The notes under the pieces were generated by a model. It did not search any database, had not been told where the DNA came from, and saw only the letters and a list, made by a program, of their open reading frames with translations. Both the position numbers and the translations under genes were made by a program. A stretch of 64,000 nucleotides of DNA, from contig CAVOQT010000017.1 in the NCBI GenBank assembly GCA_963698405.1, positions 310,001-374,000 on the forward strand. The letters are read 5' to 3'. The stretch comes from SHZI01 sp963698405 (GTDB lineage Bacteria; Pseudomonadota; Gammaproteobacteria; Steroidobacterales; GCA-2729495). Positions 35,687 to 44,285 of the stretch are shown piece after piece (position 1 is the first letter of the stretch; each line of letters begins with the position of its first letter).

Positions 35687-37158
35687 GCCCGGAACTGTAC
35701 AAACAAGTCACTGGCCAGCAGCCCGCGCTCGCCGGTTAACGCCGCTGCATCGCCAGCGGCCGCATGCACAAAGGCGGCACCGGCCGCCGTCTGCACATCC
35801 ATCGAACCGGTCTGCGCTGCCAGACCGGCAACCAGACCGGTCAACACATCGCCCATGCCGGCGGTTGCCATCCCCGGATTACCCCGGTCGATCACTACCG
35901 GCACGCTGCCCTGTCGGCCGATCAGAGTACCGCGCCCTTTGAGGATCACGGTGCCACCATAGCGTCGATTCAGTTCATTGAGCGCAGCGAGCCGGTCGCC
36001 CTGCACCAGTGCGCTGCTCGTCCCGAGCAGCCGCCCTGCCTCACCCGGATGTGGCGTGAGGATCCAGTCATCCCTGCGCAGATCGCGGCCTGCCAGCAGG
36101 TTGAGTGCATCCGCATCCAGTACCAGCGGCAGACCGCTGGCCACGACCATATCGAACATGGCCTGCCCCCACGGGTCACGACCCAGACCCGGGCCACAGG
36201 CCACGATCGAGGCGCGCTCCAGCAGCGGAGCCAGATCCTGGCCTGTCGCCACACCGGCACACATCAGCTCCGGCCGGTTCACGTTCAGCAAGGCAGCATG
36301 CTCGGGCCGTGTCGCTGCAGTGACCAGTCCGGCACCGGCCCGCAAAGCCGACTCTCCAGCCAGGCGCACCGCACCACTCATTCCATGATTACCGCCGACG
36401 ATCAGCACATGACCAAAACTGCCCTTGTGCGCATTGGCCGACCGCTTCGGCAGCAAGCCAGCCAGATCGCTCGTATTGAAGAGGCGCAAGAGAGGCGCAC
36501 CCTGCAGCTGCCGTACAGCGCTTTCCGGTATATCCAGCCCGGCAAATTCGATCTTGCCGCTGCAGTCCAGCCCGGAGCCCAGATACAGACCGGCCTTACG
36601 GCCTACAAAGGTGACGGTGAGGTCTGCCTGTATCGCAGCACCGAGCGCTGCACCGCTGAGACTGTCCAGTCCACTCGGCACATCGAGTGACAATACCGGC
36701 ACCACGCCAGCGTTTACCGCCTCAATCGCAGCCAGATATTCGCCGACAACCGGACGTTGCAAGCCAGTGCCCAGCAAGGCATCGACGATCAGATCAGACT
36801 CGCCAATCAGCGCAGTCGAAAAAGGTTGTACGGCGCCGCCCGAATCGAGGTAATCCCGCCAGGCAGTGGCCGCATCACCCTGCAAACGGGCTGGATCCGA
36901 GAGCGCTGCAACGCTGACCTGCAAACCGGCTGACTGCGCCAGGCGGGCAACGACATAACCATCACCCGCGTTATTGCCGGCACCACACAGCACCAGCCAG
37001 CGCTGCGCGGCCGGCCAGCGTTGACGGGCAACCCGGTATGCAGCCTGCCCGGCACGAGTCATCAACTCATAGCCTGGAATCGCGCAGCTATCGATCGCCA
37101 GGCGATCAAGCTCGCGGACCTGTGCCGGCGTCCATACGCTGCGTGCCATATCGATCAT
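35665..37158 (-). CDS. nnr: Bifunctional NAD(P)H-hydrate repair enzyme Nnr
   Basis: Repairs damaged NAD(P)HX. The protein (497 aa from ATG 37158) has an N-terminal epimerase (YjeF_N) with ELMTRAGQAAYRVA and CGAGNNAGDGYVVARLAQ, and a C-terminal ATP/ADP-dependent dehydratase with GHVLIVGGNHGMSGAVRLAGESALRAGAG read in pieces, CGPGLGRDPWGQ, LTPHPGEAGRLLG and GNPGMATAGMGDVLTG. Three starts are possible: 37158, 37149 and a longer frame to 37236. A TATAAT ends seven bases before 37158, so a leaderless transcript is possible. It overlaps tsaE. Confidence 0.95.
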   Translation of the reverse strand: MIDMARSVWTPAQVRELDRLAIDSCAIPGYELMTRAGQAAYRVARQRWPAAQRWLVLCGAGNNAGDGYVVARLAQSAGLQVSVAALSDPARLQGDAATAWRDYLDSGGAVQPFSTALIGESDLIVDALLGTGLQRPVVGEYLAAIEAVNAGVVPVLSLDVPSGLDSLSGAALGAAIQADLTVTFVGRKAGLYLGSGLDCSGKIEFAGLDIPESAVRQLQGAPLLRLFNTSDLAGLLPKRSANAHKGSFGHVLIVGGNHGMSGAVRLAGESALRAGAGLVTAATRPEHAALLNVNRPELMCAGVATGQDLAPLLERASIVACGPGLGRDPWGQAMFDMVVASGLPLVLDADALNLLAGRDLRRDDWILTPHPGEAGRLLGTSSALVQGDRLAALNELNRRYGGTVILKGRGTLIGRQGSVPVVIDRGNPGMATAGMGDVLTGLVAGLAAQTGSMDVQTAAGAAFVHAAAGDAAALTGERGLLASDLFVQFRAWLNPVT

Positions 37159-37165
37159 GGCGATG

Positions 37166-37171
37166 ATTATA
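37166..37171 (-). promoter_or_regulatory. -10 element between nnr and queG
   Basis: TATAAT on the minus strand ends seven bases before the likely nnr ATG; the overlapping plus-strand TATACT (37168-37173) points toward queG. Neither has a good -35 at 16-18 bases. The near-symmetric element may serve both divergent genes. For nnr it would put the transcript start at or very near the start codon. Confidence 0.4.
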
Positions 37172-37211
37172 CTGCTGGCCCCAGCCCTCACCGGCCCCGG
37201 TATGTCATCCC

Positions 37212-38294
37212 GTGTCAGCTTTTGCACCCGACTCACCAGAACTCGCCACGCGCATAAAAGAATGGGGCCTTGAGCTCGGCTTTCAGCAGATCGGCATCAC
37301 CGGTATCGACCTGGACAGCGCAGAGGCGCGTCTCGGCAGCTGGCTCGAAGCCGGCTTCCACGGTGAACTCGACTACATGGCAAAGCATGGCAGCAAACGC
37401 AGCCGTCCGGCAGAGCTGTGGCCCGGCACCCGCCGAATCATTTCCGCCCGCATGGATTACCTCAGCGCTGACGTAGCGACGGCATCCCGCAGCCTTGCCG
37501 ATCCGGAGCGTGGCTATATCGCGCGTTATGCGCTGGGACGCGATTACCACAAGACGCTGCGCCGGCGCCTGCAACGACTGGCTGACCGGATCAGCGAGGA
37601 AGTGCAGCCGCACAGTTACCGTGTATTCACCGACAGCGCACCGGTGATGGAAAAGCCTCTGGCCGAGGCCGCAGGGCTCGGCTGGATCGGTAAACACACC
37701 AACCTCATCAATCGCCATGCCGGATCATGTTTTCTGCTCGGCGAGATCTACACCGACCTGCCCCTCGCAACCGACCTGCCGGCCAGCAATCACTGCGGCA
37801 GCTGTCAGGCCTGTCTGGATATCTGTCCGACCCGTGCGATCATCGCACCCTATACGCTGGATGCCCGTCGCTGCATCAGCTATTTCACGATAGAAACGCG
37901 TGGACCTATCCCGCTCGAGTTTCGGGCTGCGATGGGCAACCGGATTTTCGGCTGCGATGACTGTCAGCTGGTCTGCCCCTGGAACAAGTTTGCCCGACCG
38001 GGCAAGGAAGCTGATTTCGCGCCCCGACATGGCCTGGACCAGACCGGCCTGGTCGAGCTGTTCGGCTGGTCGGAAGCCGAGTGGAGCAACCGCACCGAAG
38101 GCAGCGCCCTCCGGCGGGCTGGTTATGCGGGCTGGTTACGCAATATCGCTGTAGCACTGGGCAATGCGCCGAGTTCGCCACCGGTCCTGGCTGCGCTGCT
38201 GGCCAGGCGTGATGATCCGGTCGAACTGGTACGCGAACATGTTGCCTGGGCGCTCGCACAACACGCCGCAAGGACGTCGGCCAGCGAAAACTGA
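37212..38294 (+). CDS. queG: Epoxyqueuosine reductase QueG
   Basis: Cobalamin and iron-sulfur enzyme for the last step of queuosine synthesis in tRNA (360 aa). It has the catalytic region with RVFTDSAPVMEKPLAEAAGLGWIGKHTN read in pieces, two [4Fe-4S] motifs (CGSCQACLDICP and CDDCQLVCPWNK), CISYFTIE and a HEAT-like C terminus (DPVELVREHVAWAL). The start is GTG at 37212. It is divergent from nnr, its usual partner, and convergent with panC across one base. Confidence 0.96.
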   Translation: MSAFAPDSPELATRIKEWGLELGFQQIGITGIDLDSAEARLGSWLEAGFHGELDYMAKHGSKRSRPAELWPGTRRIISARMDYLSADVATASRSLADPERGYIARYALGRDYHKTLRRRLQRLADRISEEVQPHSYRVFTDSAPVMEKPLAEAAGLGWIGKHTNLINRHAGSCFLLGEIYTDLPLATDLPASNHCGSCQACLDICPTRAIIAPYTLDARRCISYFTIETRGPIPLEFRAAMGNRIFGCDDCQLVCPWNKFARPGKEADFAPRHGLDQTGLVELFGWSEAEWSNRTEGSALRRAGYAGWLRNIAVALGNAPSSPPVLAALLARRDDPVELVREHVAWALAQHAARTSASEN

Positions 38295-38295
38295 C

Positions 38296-39144
38296 TCAGA
38301 GATCGACCAGCAGGTTATCGATCAGTCGCGCACGGCCGAGATGTGCAGCGACGAGCACCACCAGACGGCGATCCATGGCTTGTGCAGGGCTCAGGTCATC
38401 TGCATTGCGGATCGCAAAGTAGTCCGGCCGGAAACCGGCTGCGACGAGCCTTGCCATGCCGTGCGCCTCAAGCGCTGCATAGTCGCGCATACCGGCGCGC
38501 AAACGATCCCCGCACTCACTGACCGCGCAATACAGTGTCGGTGCAAGCTTTCGCTCCGCCGAACTCAGATACTGGTTGCGCGAGCTGAGTGCCAGTCCGT
38601 CCTCTTCACGCCGTGTCGGGCCAGCGACGATCTCTACCGGGTAGTGCAGATCAGCCTGCAGGCGACGAATAATGGTGAGTTGCTGATAGTCCTTCTGGCC
38701 AAATATAGCCAGGTTCGGCTGGACGATATTGAACAGGCGACTGACCACGGAAGTGACGCCATCGAAATGGCCAGGCCGAAATTCGCCGCACAGGATTCCG
38801 GATAGCCCTGGCACCGAAACAACAGCAGCTGCGTCCTCACCGCACGGATACATCACCTCAACGGCGGGCACAAACATCACATCCGCACCGGCACGCATCA
38901 GACGACGGCGATCATGATCAAGCGTACGCGGATAAGACTGATAATCCTCACCGGGACCAAACTGGGTGGGGTTGATGAAGATACTCACAACCACCCTGTC
39001 CGCCTGATCGCGGGCCAGAGTTACCAGACCGGTATGCCCCTCGTGCAGATTGCCCATCGTCGGCACCAGCGCAATCGTTTCACCCGCTTGCTGCCAGGCG
39101 CGCACCGTCTCGTGCAGACTCGGGATCGTGCGAATGGTTTTCAC
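38296..39144 (-). CDS. panC: Pantothenate synthetase
   Basis: Joins pantoate and beta-alanine with ATP to make pantothenate. It shows LVPTMGNLHEGHTGLV with the HIGH-like HEGH, FINPTQFGPGEDYQSYPRTL, FGQKDYQQL and the KMSKS-like LSSRNQYLS. I place the start at GTG 39144 (282 aa, VKTIRTIPSLHE) because it matches the family N terminus; a TTG at 39171 nine codons upstream is equally open. It lies just after panB in a panB-panC operon. Confidence 0.95.
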   Translation of the reverse strand: MKTIRTIPSLHETVRAWQQAGETIALVPTMGNLHEGHTGLVTLARDQADRVVVSIFINPTQFGPGEDYQSYPRTLDHDRRRLMRAGADVMFVPAVEVMYPCGEDAAAVVSVPGLSGILCGEFRPGHFDGVTSVVSRLFNIVQPNLAIFGQKDYQQLTIIRRLQADLHYPVEIVAGPTRREEDGLALSSRNQYLSSAERKLAPTLYCAVSECGDRLRAGMRDYAALEAHGMARLVAAGFRPDYFAIRNADDLSPAQAMDRRLVVLVAAHLGRARLIDNLLVDL

Positions 39145-39173
39145 AGGCTGAAAATCCGCTATTGACGGCAAAC

Positions 39174-40004
39174 TCAGGAAAAGCAGTGCTCGGGCGCCGG
39201 GTAGCTCTGATCCTTGACGGCCATGACATAGGCCTGCAGCGCTTCAAGTGGTGAAACCGTACCGGACATGAAATTGCGTACAAAGCGCGGCAGACGACCC
39301 TGGGTGATGCCCAGCATGTCGTAGAGCACCAGAATCTGCCCATCAACATCCGGGCCTGCACCGATACCGATCACCGGCACCGTCACCGCATGGCGCACCG
39401 CCTGGCCCAGCTCATTCGGCACGCACTCGAGCAGGAGAATATCGGCACCAGCCTGTTCGAGCGCGACGGCATCCTCAAGCATCTGTTCGGCCTGCGCCTG
39501 TCCTCGACCCTGCACCTTGAAGCCACCGATCTTGTGCACAGACTGTGGACGCAGCCCCAGATGCGCACAAACAGGGATATCGTGCTGAGCGAGATGCTCG
39601 ACGATACCAACCTGGCTGGCACCGCCCTCAAGCTTCACCATCATCGCCGCACCTTCCTGCATGAGCCGCACAGCATTGTCGAGCGCCTGCACCGGCGTCG
39701 TGTAGCTCATGAATGGCATGTCTGCCATCAGGAATGCGCGACCAAGTCCGCGGCGCACGGCACGTGAGTGATAGATGATGTCCTGCACGGTCACCGGCAC
39801 CGTCGTATCGTGCCCCTGAATCACCATGCCCAGCGAATCACCGACCAGCACGATATCCGTACCGGCACGGTCAACCAGGTGAGCAAAGCTCGCATCGTAG
39901 GCCGTCAGACAGGCGATCGGCTCACCACGGTCTTTCATTGCACGCAATGCTGAAACATTGACCGGGGCTTCCGCCAGATCGCGTTGCTGTAACTGCTTGT
40001 ACAT
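39174..40004 (-). CDS. panB: 3-methyl-2-oxobutanoate hydroxymethyltransferase
   Basis: First enzyme of pantothenate synthesis (276 aa), making ketopantoate with methylene-tetrahydrofolate. It shows ACLTAYDASFAHLVDRAGTDIVLVGDSLGMVIQGHDTT read in pieces, FLMADMPFMSY, VKLEGG, CAHLGLRPQSVHKIGG and IGIGAGPDVDGQILV. The gene upstream is the deoxynucleoside kinase (20-base gap), then folK: a folate/pantothenate group found in many gammaproteobacteria. Confidence 0.97.
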   Translation of the reverse strand: MYKQLQQRDLAEAPVNVSALRAMKDRGEPIACLTAYDASFAHLVDRAGTDIVLVGDSLGMVIQGHDTTVPVTVQDIIYHSRAVRRGLGRAFLMADMPFMSYTTPVQALDNAVRLMQEGAAMMVKLEGGASQVGIVEHLAQHDIPVCAHLGLRPQSVHKIGGFKVQGRGQAQAEQMLEDAVALEQAGADILLLECVPNELGQAVRHAVTVPVIGIGAGPDVDGQILVLYDMLGITQGRLPRFVRNFMSGTVSPLEALQAYVMAVKDQSYPAPEHCFS

Positions 40005-40024
40005 CTGTGCTCCAGGGTACCGGC

Positions 40025-40672
40025 TCAGGCCAGTGCCGAAACCACCGGGTTGAAGAAATGCCGGCCACTGCGGATGCGTTCGATCTGCGCGAGCAGCATC
40101 CCGAAGTGTTCCTCATTATGAACCGGGTCGATAATGGCCGCATTCACAATCAGCAGCGGCGCTGCGTCGTAATCGTGGAAGAAGCGCGCATAACCTTCGG
40201 CCAGACGCTCAAGGTAGCGCCGACCAATGCGCCGCTCTGCGTCTATGCCCCGACGCGAAATCCTGAACAGCAAGGTATCCACCGGCGCCTGCAGATAGAC
40301 GACCAGATCAGGTACCGGTGGCGAGAAAGCCAGCGATTCAGCCACCTTGTCATACAGGGACAGTTCGTTCTGCGCGAGATTGATTTCGGCAAACAGACGA
40401 TCCTTGTCCATCAGATAATCCGAAATCCTGATTTCTGAAAATATATCAGCCTGACGCAGCTGCTCAATCTGCTGTACGCGCTGAAAGAGGAAAAACAGCT
40501 GCGTCGGCAACGCCACCCGATCCGGTTCACGATAGAAGCGCTCCAGAAACGGATTGGTCTCCGGCTCTTCGAGCAACAGCTCGGCATCCATGGATGCCGC
40601 AAGCCGCCGCGCAAGACTCGTCTTGCCGACGCCGATGGGACCTTCAATAGCGATGTAACGAGAATTGGCCAT
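40025..40672 (-). CDS. Deoxynucleoside kinase family protein
   Basis: Predicted dNK-type kinase (215 aa) that phosphorylates deoxynucleosides with ATP. It has the P-loop IEGPIGVGKTSLARRLA, EEPETNPFLERFY, FFLFQRVQQI, the lid/ERS-like region MDKDRLFAEINLAQNE, PDLVVYLQAP and RRGIDAERRI. Substrate preference cannot be told from sequence. It lies between folK and panB; this position is common for the family in gammaproteobacteria. Confidence 0.9.
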   Translation of the reverse strand: MANSRYIAIEGPIGVGKTSLARRLAASMDAELLLEEPETNPFLERFYREPDRVALPTQLFFLFQRVQQIEQLRQADIFSEIRISDYLMDKDRLFAEINLAQNELSLYDKVAESLAFSPPVPDLVVYLQAPVDTLLFRISRRGIDAERRIGRRYLERLAEGYARFFHDYDAAPLLIVNAAIIDPVHNEEHFGMLLAQIERIRSGRHFFNPVVSALA

Positions 40673-40731
40673 GCTGGCTGAATATTGTTGTTATTGTCGA
40701 CGAAAGGCTCGCAGCTACAGTATCGGTCAAA

Positions 40732-41232
40732 TCACCTGACCAGCTCCAGTCCCGCGCTACCCGCTGCAGCGGCCAGTGTTGCCAGGCGACCCAGACCCGC
40801 GATATGCAGACCGGGGGCGACTTCCAGCAAGGGCAACAATACAAAATTCCGCAGCGGAATGCCCGGATGAGGAATTTCAAGGCGCTCGGAGCTCAGCTTC
40901 AGCTCACCATATACCAGCAGATCGAGATCGAGGGTACGCGGTGCCCAGCGTCGGGATACCGTTCTGTCGCGCCCTTGTCTGCGCTCGATGACATGCAGAG
41001 CCTCGAGCAGCGTCAGCGGTTCAAGCCGAGTCAGTATGGCGCCAACTGCATTGATGTAATCGGGTTGCGCTTCGCCACCGAGTGGCGGACTGCAATACAG
41101 CCGGGACTGCGTGATGAGCCGGGTAGCTGGCAGGCTTGCCAGCGCAGCCAGTGCGCTATCGATTTGCGTCACCGGCTCACCGAGATTGCTGCCGAGCCCT
41201 ATGTAGGCCGGCACCCAGCTTGCGTCCGGCAC
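40732..41232 (-). CDS. folK: 6-hydroxymethyl-7,8-dihydropterin pyrophosphokinase
   Basis: Transfers pyrophosphate from ATP to the pterin in folate synthesis (166 aa). It has AYIGLGSNLGEP at the N terminus, YCSPPLGGEAQPDYINAVG, LHVIERRQGRDR, RWAPRTLDLDLLVYG and IPHPGIPLRNFVLLPL, the full HPPK signature. The start is GTG at 41232, 11 bases after pcnB. Confidence 0.97.
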   Translation of the reverse strand: MPDASWVPAYIGLGSNLGEPVTQIDSALAALASLPATRLITQSRLYCSPPLGGEAQPDYINAVGAILTRLEPLTLLEALHVIERRQGRDRTVSRRWAPRTLDLDLLVYGELKLSSERLEIPHPGIPLRNFVLLPLLEVAPGLHIAGLGRLATLAAAAGSAGLELVR

Positions 41233-41243
41233 CGCCGACTCCT

Positions 41244-42593
41244 TCAGGCGGAAGACGCAGACGATCGCCGGCGGCGACGTCCGCGCGAACCCGGCCGCGC
41301 GCCCTGCTGTGGGCCCTGCTGCGACGCCTGCGCACCGAATTCCTTCTGCTGCTCATCGGGTGAGAGGGTCTGTATCTTGGTCCACCAGTCCACCAGCTCA
41401 GGTGATACTTCGCCGAGTTCGCTGCGCAACACCAGCAGATCATAGGCCGCGCGAAAGCGCCGGTGCTGCAGCAGCACGCCGGTACGCCGCCCCTGCCGTC
41501 GCATGAAACGCGGCTGGAGCTGCAGCATTTCGCGCATCGGCACCGAAAAACGCTTGGGCAGGCTGACCCGCGTAATCTGCTCATTGGTCACTTCGATACC
41601 TGCCTCGATCAAAGCCTGGTTCTCCGACATCTCGCCAGATTCACGCAGCACGGCAGCGCGCTCCTGCACGGGGCCCCAGAGAAACACAGCAAACAGGAAC
41701 ATCGGTGTTACCGGCAATCCATCAACGATCCTCTGATCGGTATTGATCAGCGCACGCTCGATGAAGCGCTGGCGTTTGCCATCAGCACCATCGGCTGACA
41801 GCCAGCGCACAGTGGCAGGAAAGAGATGCGCCAGCAGGCCATGAGTGCACAGTCGCCGGTAACTCTCCATCGCATATCCGGTCAAAAAGACCTTGAGAAA
41901 CTCGTCAAACAGGCGGGCCGGCGGCATATTGTCGAGCAAGGGAGCCAGTTGCGCGATCGGCGCTGCCGTATCCGCATGGATTTTCAGGTTCAGCTTGGCA
42001 GCCAGACGCACCGCACGGATCATGCGCACCGGATCTTCACGATAGCGGGTCACCGGATCACCGATCAGGCGGATAAACCCATCGGCAATATCCGGCATAC
42101 CGTTCACGTAATCCCAGATCGAGAAATCAGCGATGTTGTAATAGAGGGCGTTGACGGTGAAGTCGCGTCGCCATGCGTCTTCCTCGATGGTGCCGAATGA
42201 GTTGTCCTTGATGATGCGACCCGTCACATCGAGGATCTGCCGGTCCTCGCTCTCCTCGTCTTCGCTGCCGACGCCACGGAAGGTTGCAACTTCGATGATC
42301 TCGTCACGAAAGCGTACGTGCACCAGACGAAAGCGACGACCGATGATGCGGCTGTTGCCGAAAACGGCGCGGACCTCCTCCGGGCTGGCATTGGTCGCGA
42401 TATCGAAGTCTTTGGGCTGCCGGTTCAGCAGCAGGTCACGCACCCCGCCCCCGACGATGAAGCCCTGAAAGCCGGCATCCTTCAGCCGATACAGGACTTT
42501 CAGCGCATTTCGCGAGATATTCGCCCGGGAAATATTGTGTTCCGAACGCGGAATGATGCGCGGAGCATCCACGGGGATAATGGCCTGGGTCAA
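41244..42593 (-). CDS. pcnB: Poly(A) polymerase I
   Basis: Adds 3' poly(A) tails that speed RNA decay. The 449-residue protein has the class II nucleotidyltransferase head (GFIVGGGVRDLLLNRQPKDFDIAT), RRFRLVHVRF, ATFRG, RRDFTVNALYYN and RYREDPVRMIRAVRLAAKL, followed by the RNA-binding domain and a strongly basic Arg/Ser-rich tail ending GRRRRRSSASSA, usual for PcnB and not for CCA-adding enzymes. I chose TTG at 42593 because GGAG stands about seven bases before it; the frame extends to 42665 but that part covers the tRNA-Glu promoter. Confidence 0.95.
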   Translation of the reverse strand: MTQAIIPVDAPRIIPRSEHNISRANISRNALKVLYRLKDAGFQGFIVGGGVRDLLLNRQPKDFDIATNASPEEVRAVFGNSRIIGRRFRLVHVRFRDEIIEVATFRGVGSEDEESEDRQILDVTGRIIKDNSFGTIEEDAWRRDFTVNALYYNIADFSIWDYVNGMPDIADGFIRLIGDPVTRYREDPVRMIRAVRLAAKLNLKIHADTAAPIAQLAPLLDNMPPARLFDEFLKVFLTGYAMESYRRLCTHGLLAHLFPATVRWLSADGADGKRQRFIERALINTDQRIVDGLPVTPMFLFAVFLWGPVQERAAVLRESGEMSENQALIEAGIEVTNEQITRVSLPKRFSVPMREMLQLQPRFMRRQGRRTGVLLQHRRFRAAYDLLVLRSELGEVSPELVDWWTKIQTLSPDEQQKEFGAQASQQGPQQGARPGSRGRRRRRSSASSA

Positions 42594-42606
42594 GAAAAAC
42601 TCCGAC

Positions 42607-42634
42607 TTGAGACTGCGAGCGGGCTGCCTATAAT
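42607..42634 (+). promoter_or_regulatory. tRNA-Glu promoter with a palindromic -10 region
   Basis: TTGAGA (42607-42612, five of six) and TATAAT (42629-42634, perfect) are 16 bases apart and lie 32 bases before the tRNA. The bases after the -10 are GC-rich (GCAGCCCCGC), as in stringently controlled promoters. The -10 sits in the loop of an inverted repeat, GGGCTGC (42621-42627) and GCAGCCC (42636-42642), and its reverse complement TATTAT could serve pcnB in the other direction, though no good -35 is seen that way. Confidence 0.7.
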
Positions 42635-42666
42635 AGCAGCCCCGCTTCGGCCGCGTAGCCGACAAA

Positions 42667-42741
42667 GCTCCCTTCGTCTAGCGGTTAGGACGCGGCCCTC
42701 TCAAGGCTGAAACACGAGTTCGATTCTCGTAGGGAGCGCCA
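42667..42741 (+). tRNA. tRNA-Glu (anticodon CTC)
   Basis: A 75-base tRNA with encoded CCA. The acceptor arms GCTCCCT and AGGGAGC pair fully, the discriminator is G, and GAGTTCGATTCTC forms the T arm. The anticodon stem CGGCC/GGCTG encloses CTCTCAA, giving CTC, which reads GAG. It is the less common glutamate isoacceptor; a TTC species must be elsewhere. The RDD gene starts five bases after the CCA. Confidence 0.95.
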
Positions 42742-42746
42742 ACACC

Positions 42747-43205
42747 ATGTCAGAACCAGGCCCGGCGCCAGACCATGGCGAGCAACTCAGTACAGCCGGC
42801 GTATGGCGGCGTATCGCCGCCGGCGTCTATGACCTGCTGCTGCTGGCTGCAGTCTGGATGCTGACCACCCTGATCCTCGTAATGCTGCGCGGCGGACAGG
42901 CGATCAGCCCCGGTGCGCTGGGCTACCAGCTACTGTTGCTCGGCGTGGCCGCTGCCTTCTATGTCAGTTGCTGGATGCGTGGCGGCCAGACACTCGGCAT
43001 GCGCACGTGGCGGATCAGGCTGGAGCAGCGCTCTGGCGAAGCGATCGATCTACGCACCGGCATGCTGCGTTTTGCAGCCGGCCTGCTGTCGATTCTCTCT
43101 TGTGGTGCGGGCCTGCTCTGGCTGTGGATCGATCGCGATGCGCTGACCTGGCACGATCGCCTGGCTGGAACGCGTGTGGTGGTGGTACCGGCCAGATCAG
43201 GCTGA
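42747..43205 (+). CDS. RDD-family membrane protein
   Basis: Small integral membrane protein (152 aa) of the RDD family. The first membrane segment begins after RRIAAGVYDLLLLAAVWML with the family Arg and Asp (R22, D28 region), two more segments follow, and the second conserved Asp-containing stretch is WIDRDALTWHDRLAGTRVV. The function is unknown; some RDD proteins are proposed Na+/H+ antiporters. The start codon lies five bases after the tRNA-Glu CCA, and the only Shine-Dalgarno-like sequence, AGGGAG, is the acceptor arm of the tRNA. It is convergent with lptG. Confidence 0.88.
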   Translation: MSEPGPAPDHGEQLSTAGVWRRIAAGVYDLLLLAAVWMLTTLILVMLRGGQAISPGALGYQLLLLGVAAAFYVSCWMRGGQTLGMRTWRIRLEQRSGEAIDLRTGMLRFAAGLLSILSCGAGLLWLWIDRDALTWHDRLAGTRVVVVPARSG

Positions 43206-43217
43206 ACCAGCCGGAGC

Positions 43218-44285
43218 TCAACGGGCCCGATTCACCATCCAGACCGTAGCTACCGCCAACAATACGGTGGGCAGCCATGCGACCAGTACCGGATTGAGCC
43301 CCCATACAGCGCCGCCATCAGCCAATGTACGGCTGATCAAAAACCAGCCCAGACCGATACCGATGCCAACCACCATCCGCGCACCGGTGCCGGTACCGCG
43401 CAAAGGTCCAAGCACAAAGGGTACGGCGAGCACACACATGAACGGTACCGCGACCATCGCCGCGAACCGGCTCCAGAACGCCACCTCATAGTCGCGCGTT
43501 GCCAGGCCATTGCGCTTCAGGTAGCTGATATAGCGCCACAATGCTTTGCCGGTCATCGAATCGGTACGCACCACCGTCAGACCAAGCAGGTCGGGATTCA
43601 GCCCGCTGATCGCCAGCGACTGGCCTGCACGTGAGGTCTCGACAGCAGTCGGCGTAAAGACACTCTCCACATAATTGTCGAGCAGCCACTGATTGCCCGC
43701 CGCCTCGCGCAGCACCCCTGCCCGGCCAACTGCCGCAAGCGCGCTCCCGGATGCAAGCCTGAATACGTATACGCCGCCCGCTGGGTCCTCATCGGTTGGC
43801 GGCTGCACATTGAGCAGCATCTCGCCGTCACGGATCCAGGTGCTCTCATCGGTACCCGCTCCGGTCTGCCCAAATTTCACCAGCGCACGATACTGGCGGG
43901 CATAGCGTTCCAGCGGTGGCGCAACAAACTCACCGAGCAGCCCGCCGAATAGGGCAAACACCAGACCCGTCACCAGCACCGCTCGCGCGATCCCGGCCGG
44001 CGACACCCCGGCCGCGCGTAACACGATCAGCTCAGAACGGCTGGCCAACATACCCAGACCGAGCAAGGTGCCGAGCAAAGCAGCGATCGGCAGCAACTGG
44101 AAAAGCACCGATGGCAGCTTCATCAGCACCCAGCCGATGGCATTCAGCAGCCCGTAGCCACCGATACCGATATCGTCGAGCTGGCCAACCAGCTCGATAA
44201 AGCCACCCAGGCTCATCAGCACCGCAAGCACCATGGCGGTGGTGCCCAGGATAGTCATGAACAGGTATCGGTCGACGATGTTCAA
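43218..44285 (-). CDS. lptG: LPS export permease LptG
   Basis: Inner-membrane subunit of the LptB2FG transporter that moves lipopolysaccharide to the outer membrane (355 aa). Three N-terminal membrane segments start after LNIVDRYLFMTILGTT; a periplasmic beta-jellyroll follows (TWIRDGEMLLNVQPP, YVFRLASG) and three C-terminal segments (FWSRFAAMVAVPFMCVLAVPFVLG read in pieces). I chose the TTG at 44285 because it overlaps the lptF stop by four bases (TTGA) and has GAGGG seven bases upstream; the longer frame runs into lptF. Confidence 0.95.
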   Translation of the reverse strand: MNIVDRYLFMTILGTTAMVLAVLMSLGGFIELVGQLDDIGIGGYGLLNAIGWVLMKLPSVLFQLLPIAALLGTLLGLGMLASRSELIVLRAAGVSPAGIARAVLVTGLVFALFGGLLGEFVAPPLERYARQYRALVKFGQTGAGTDESTWIRDGEMLLNVQPPTDEDPAGGVYVFRLASGSALAAVGRAGVLREAAGNQWLLDNYVESVFTPTAVETSRAGQSLAISGLNPDLLGLTVVRTDSMTGKALWRYISYLKRNGLATRDYEVAFWSRFAAMVAVPFMCVLAVPFVLGPLRGTGTGARMVVGIGIGLGWFLISRTLADGGAVWGLNPVLVAWLPTVLLAVATVWMVNRAR

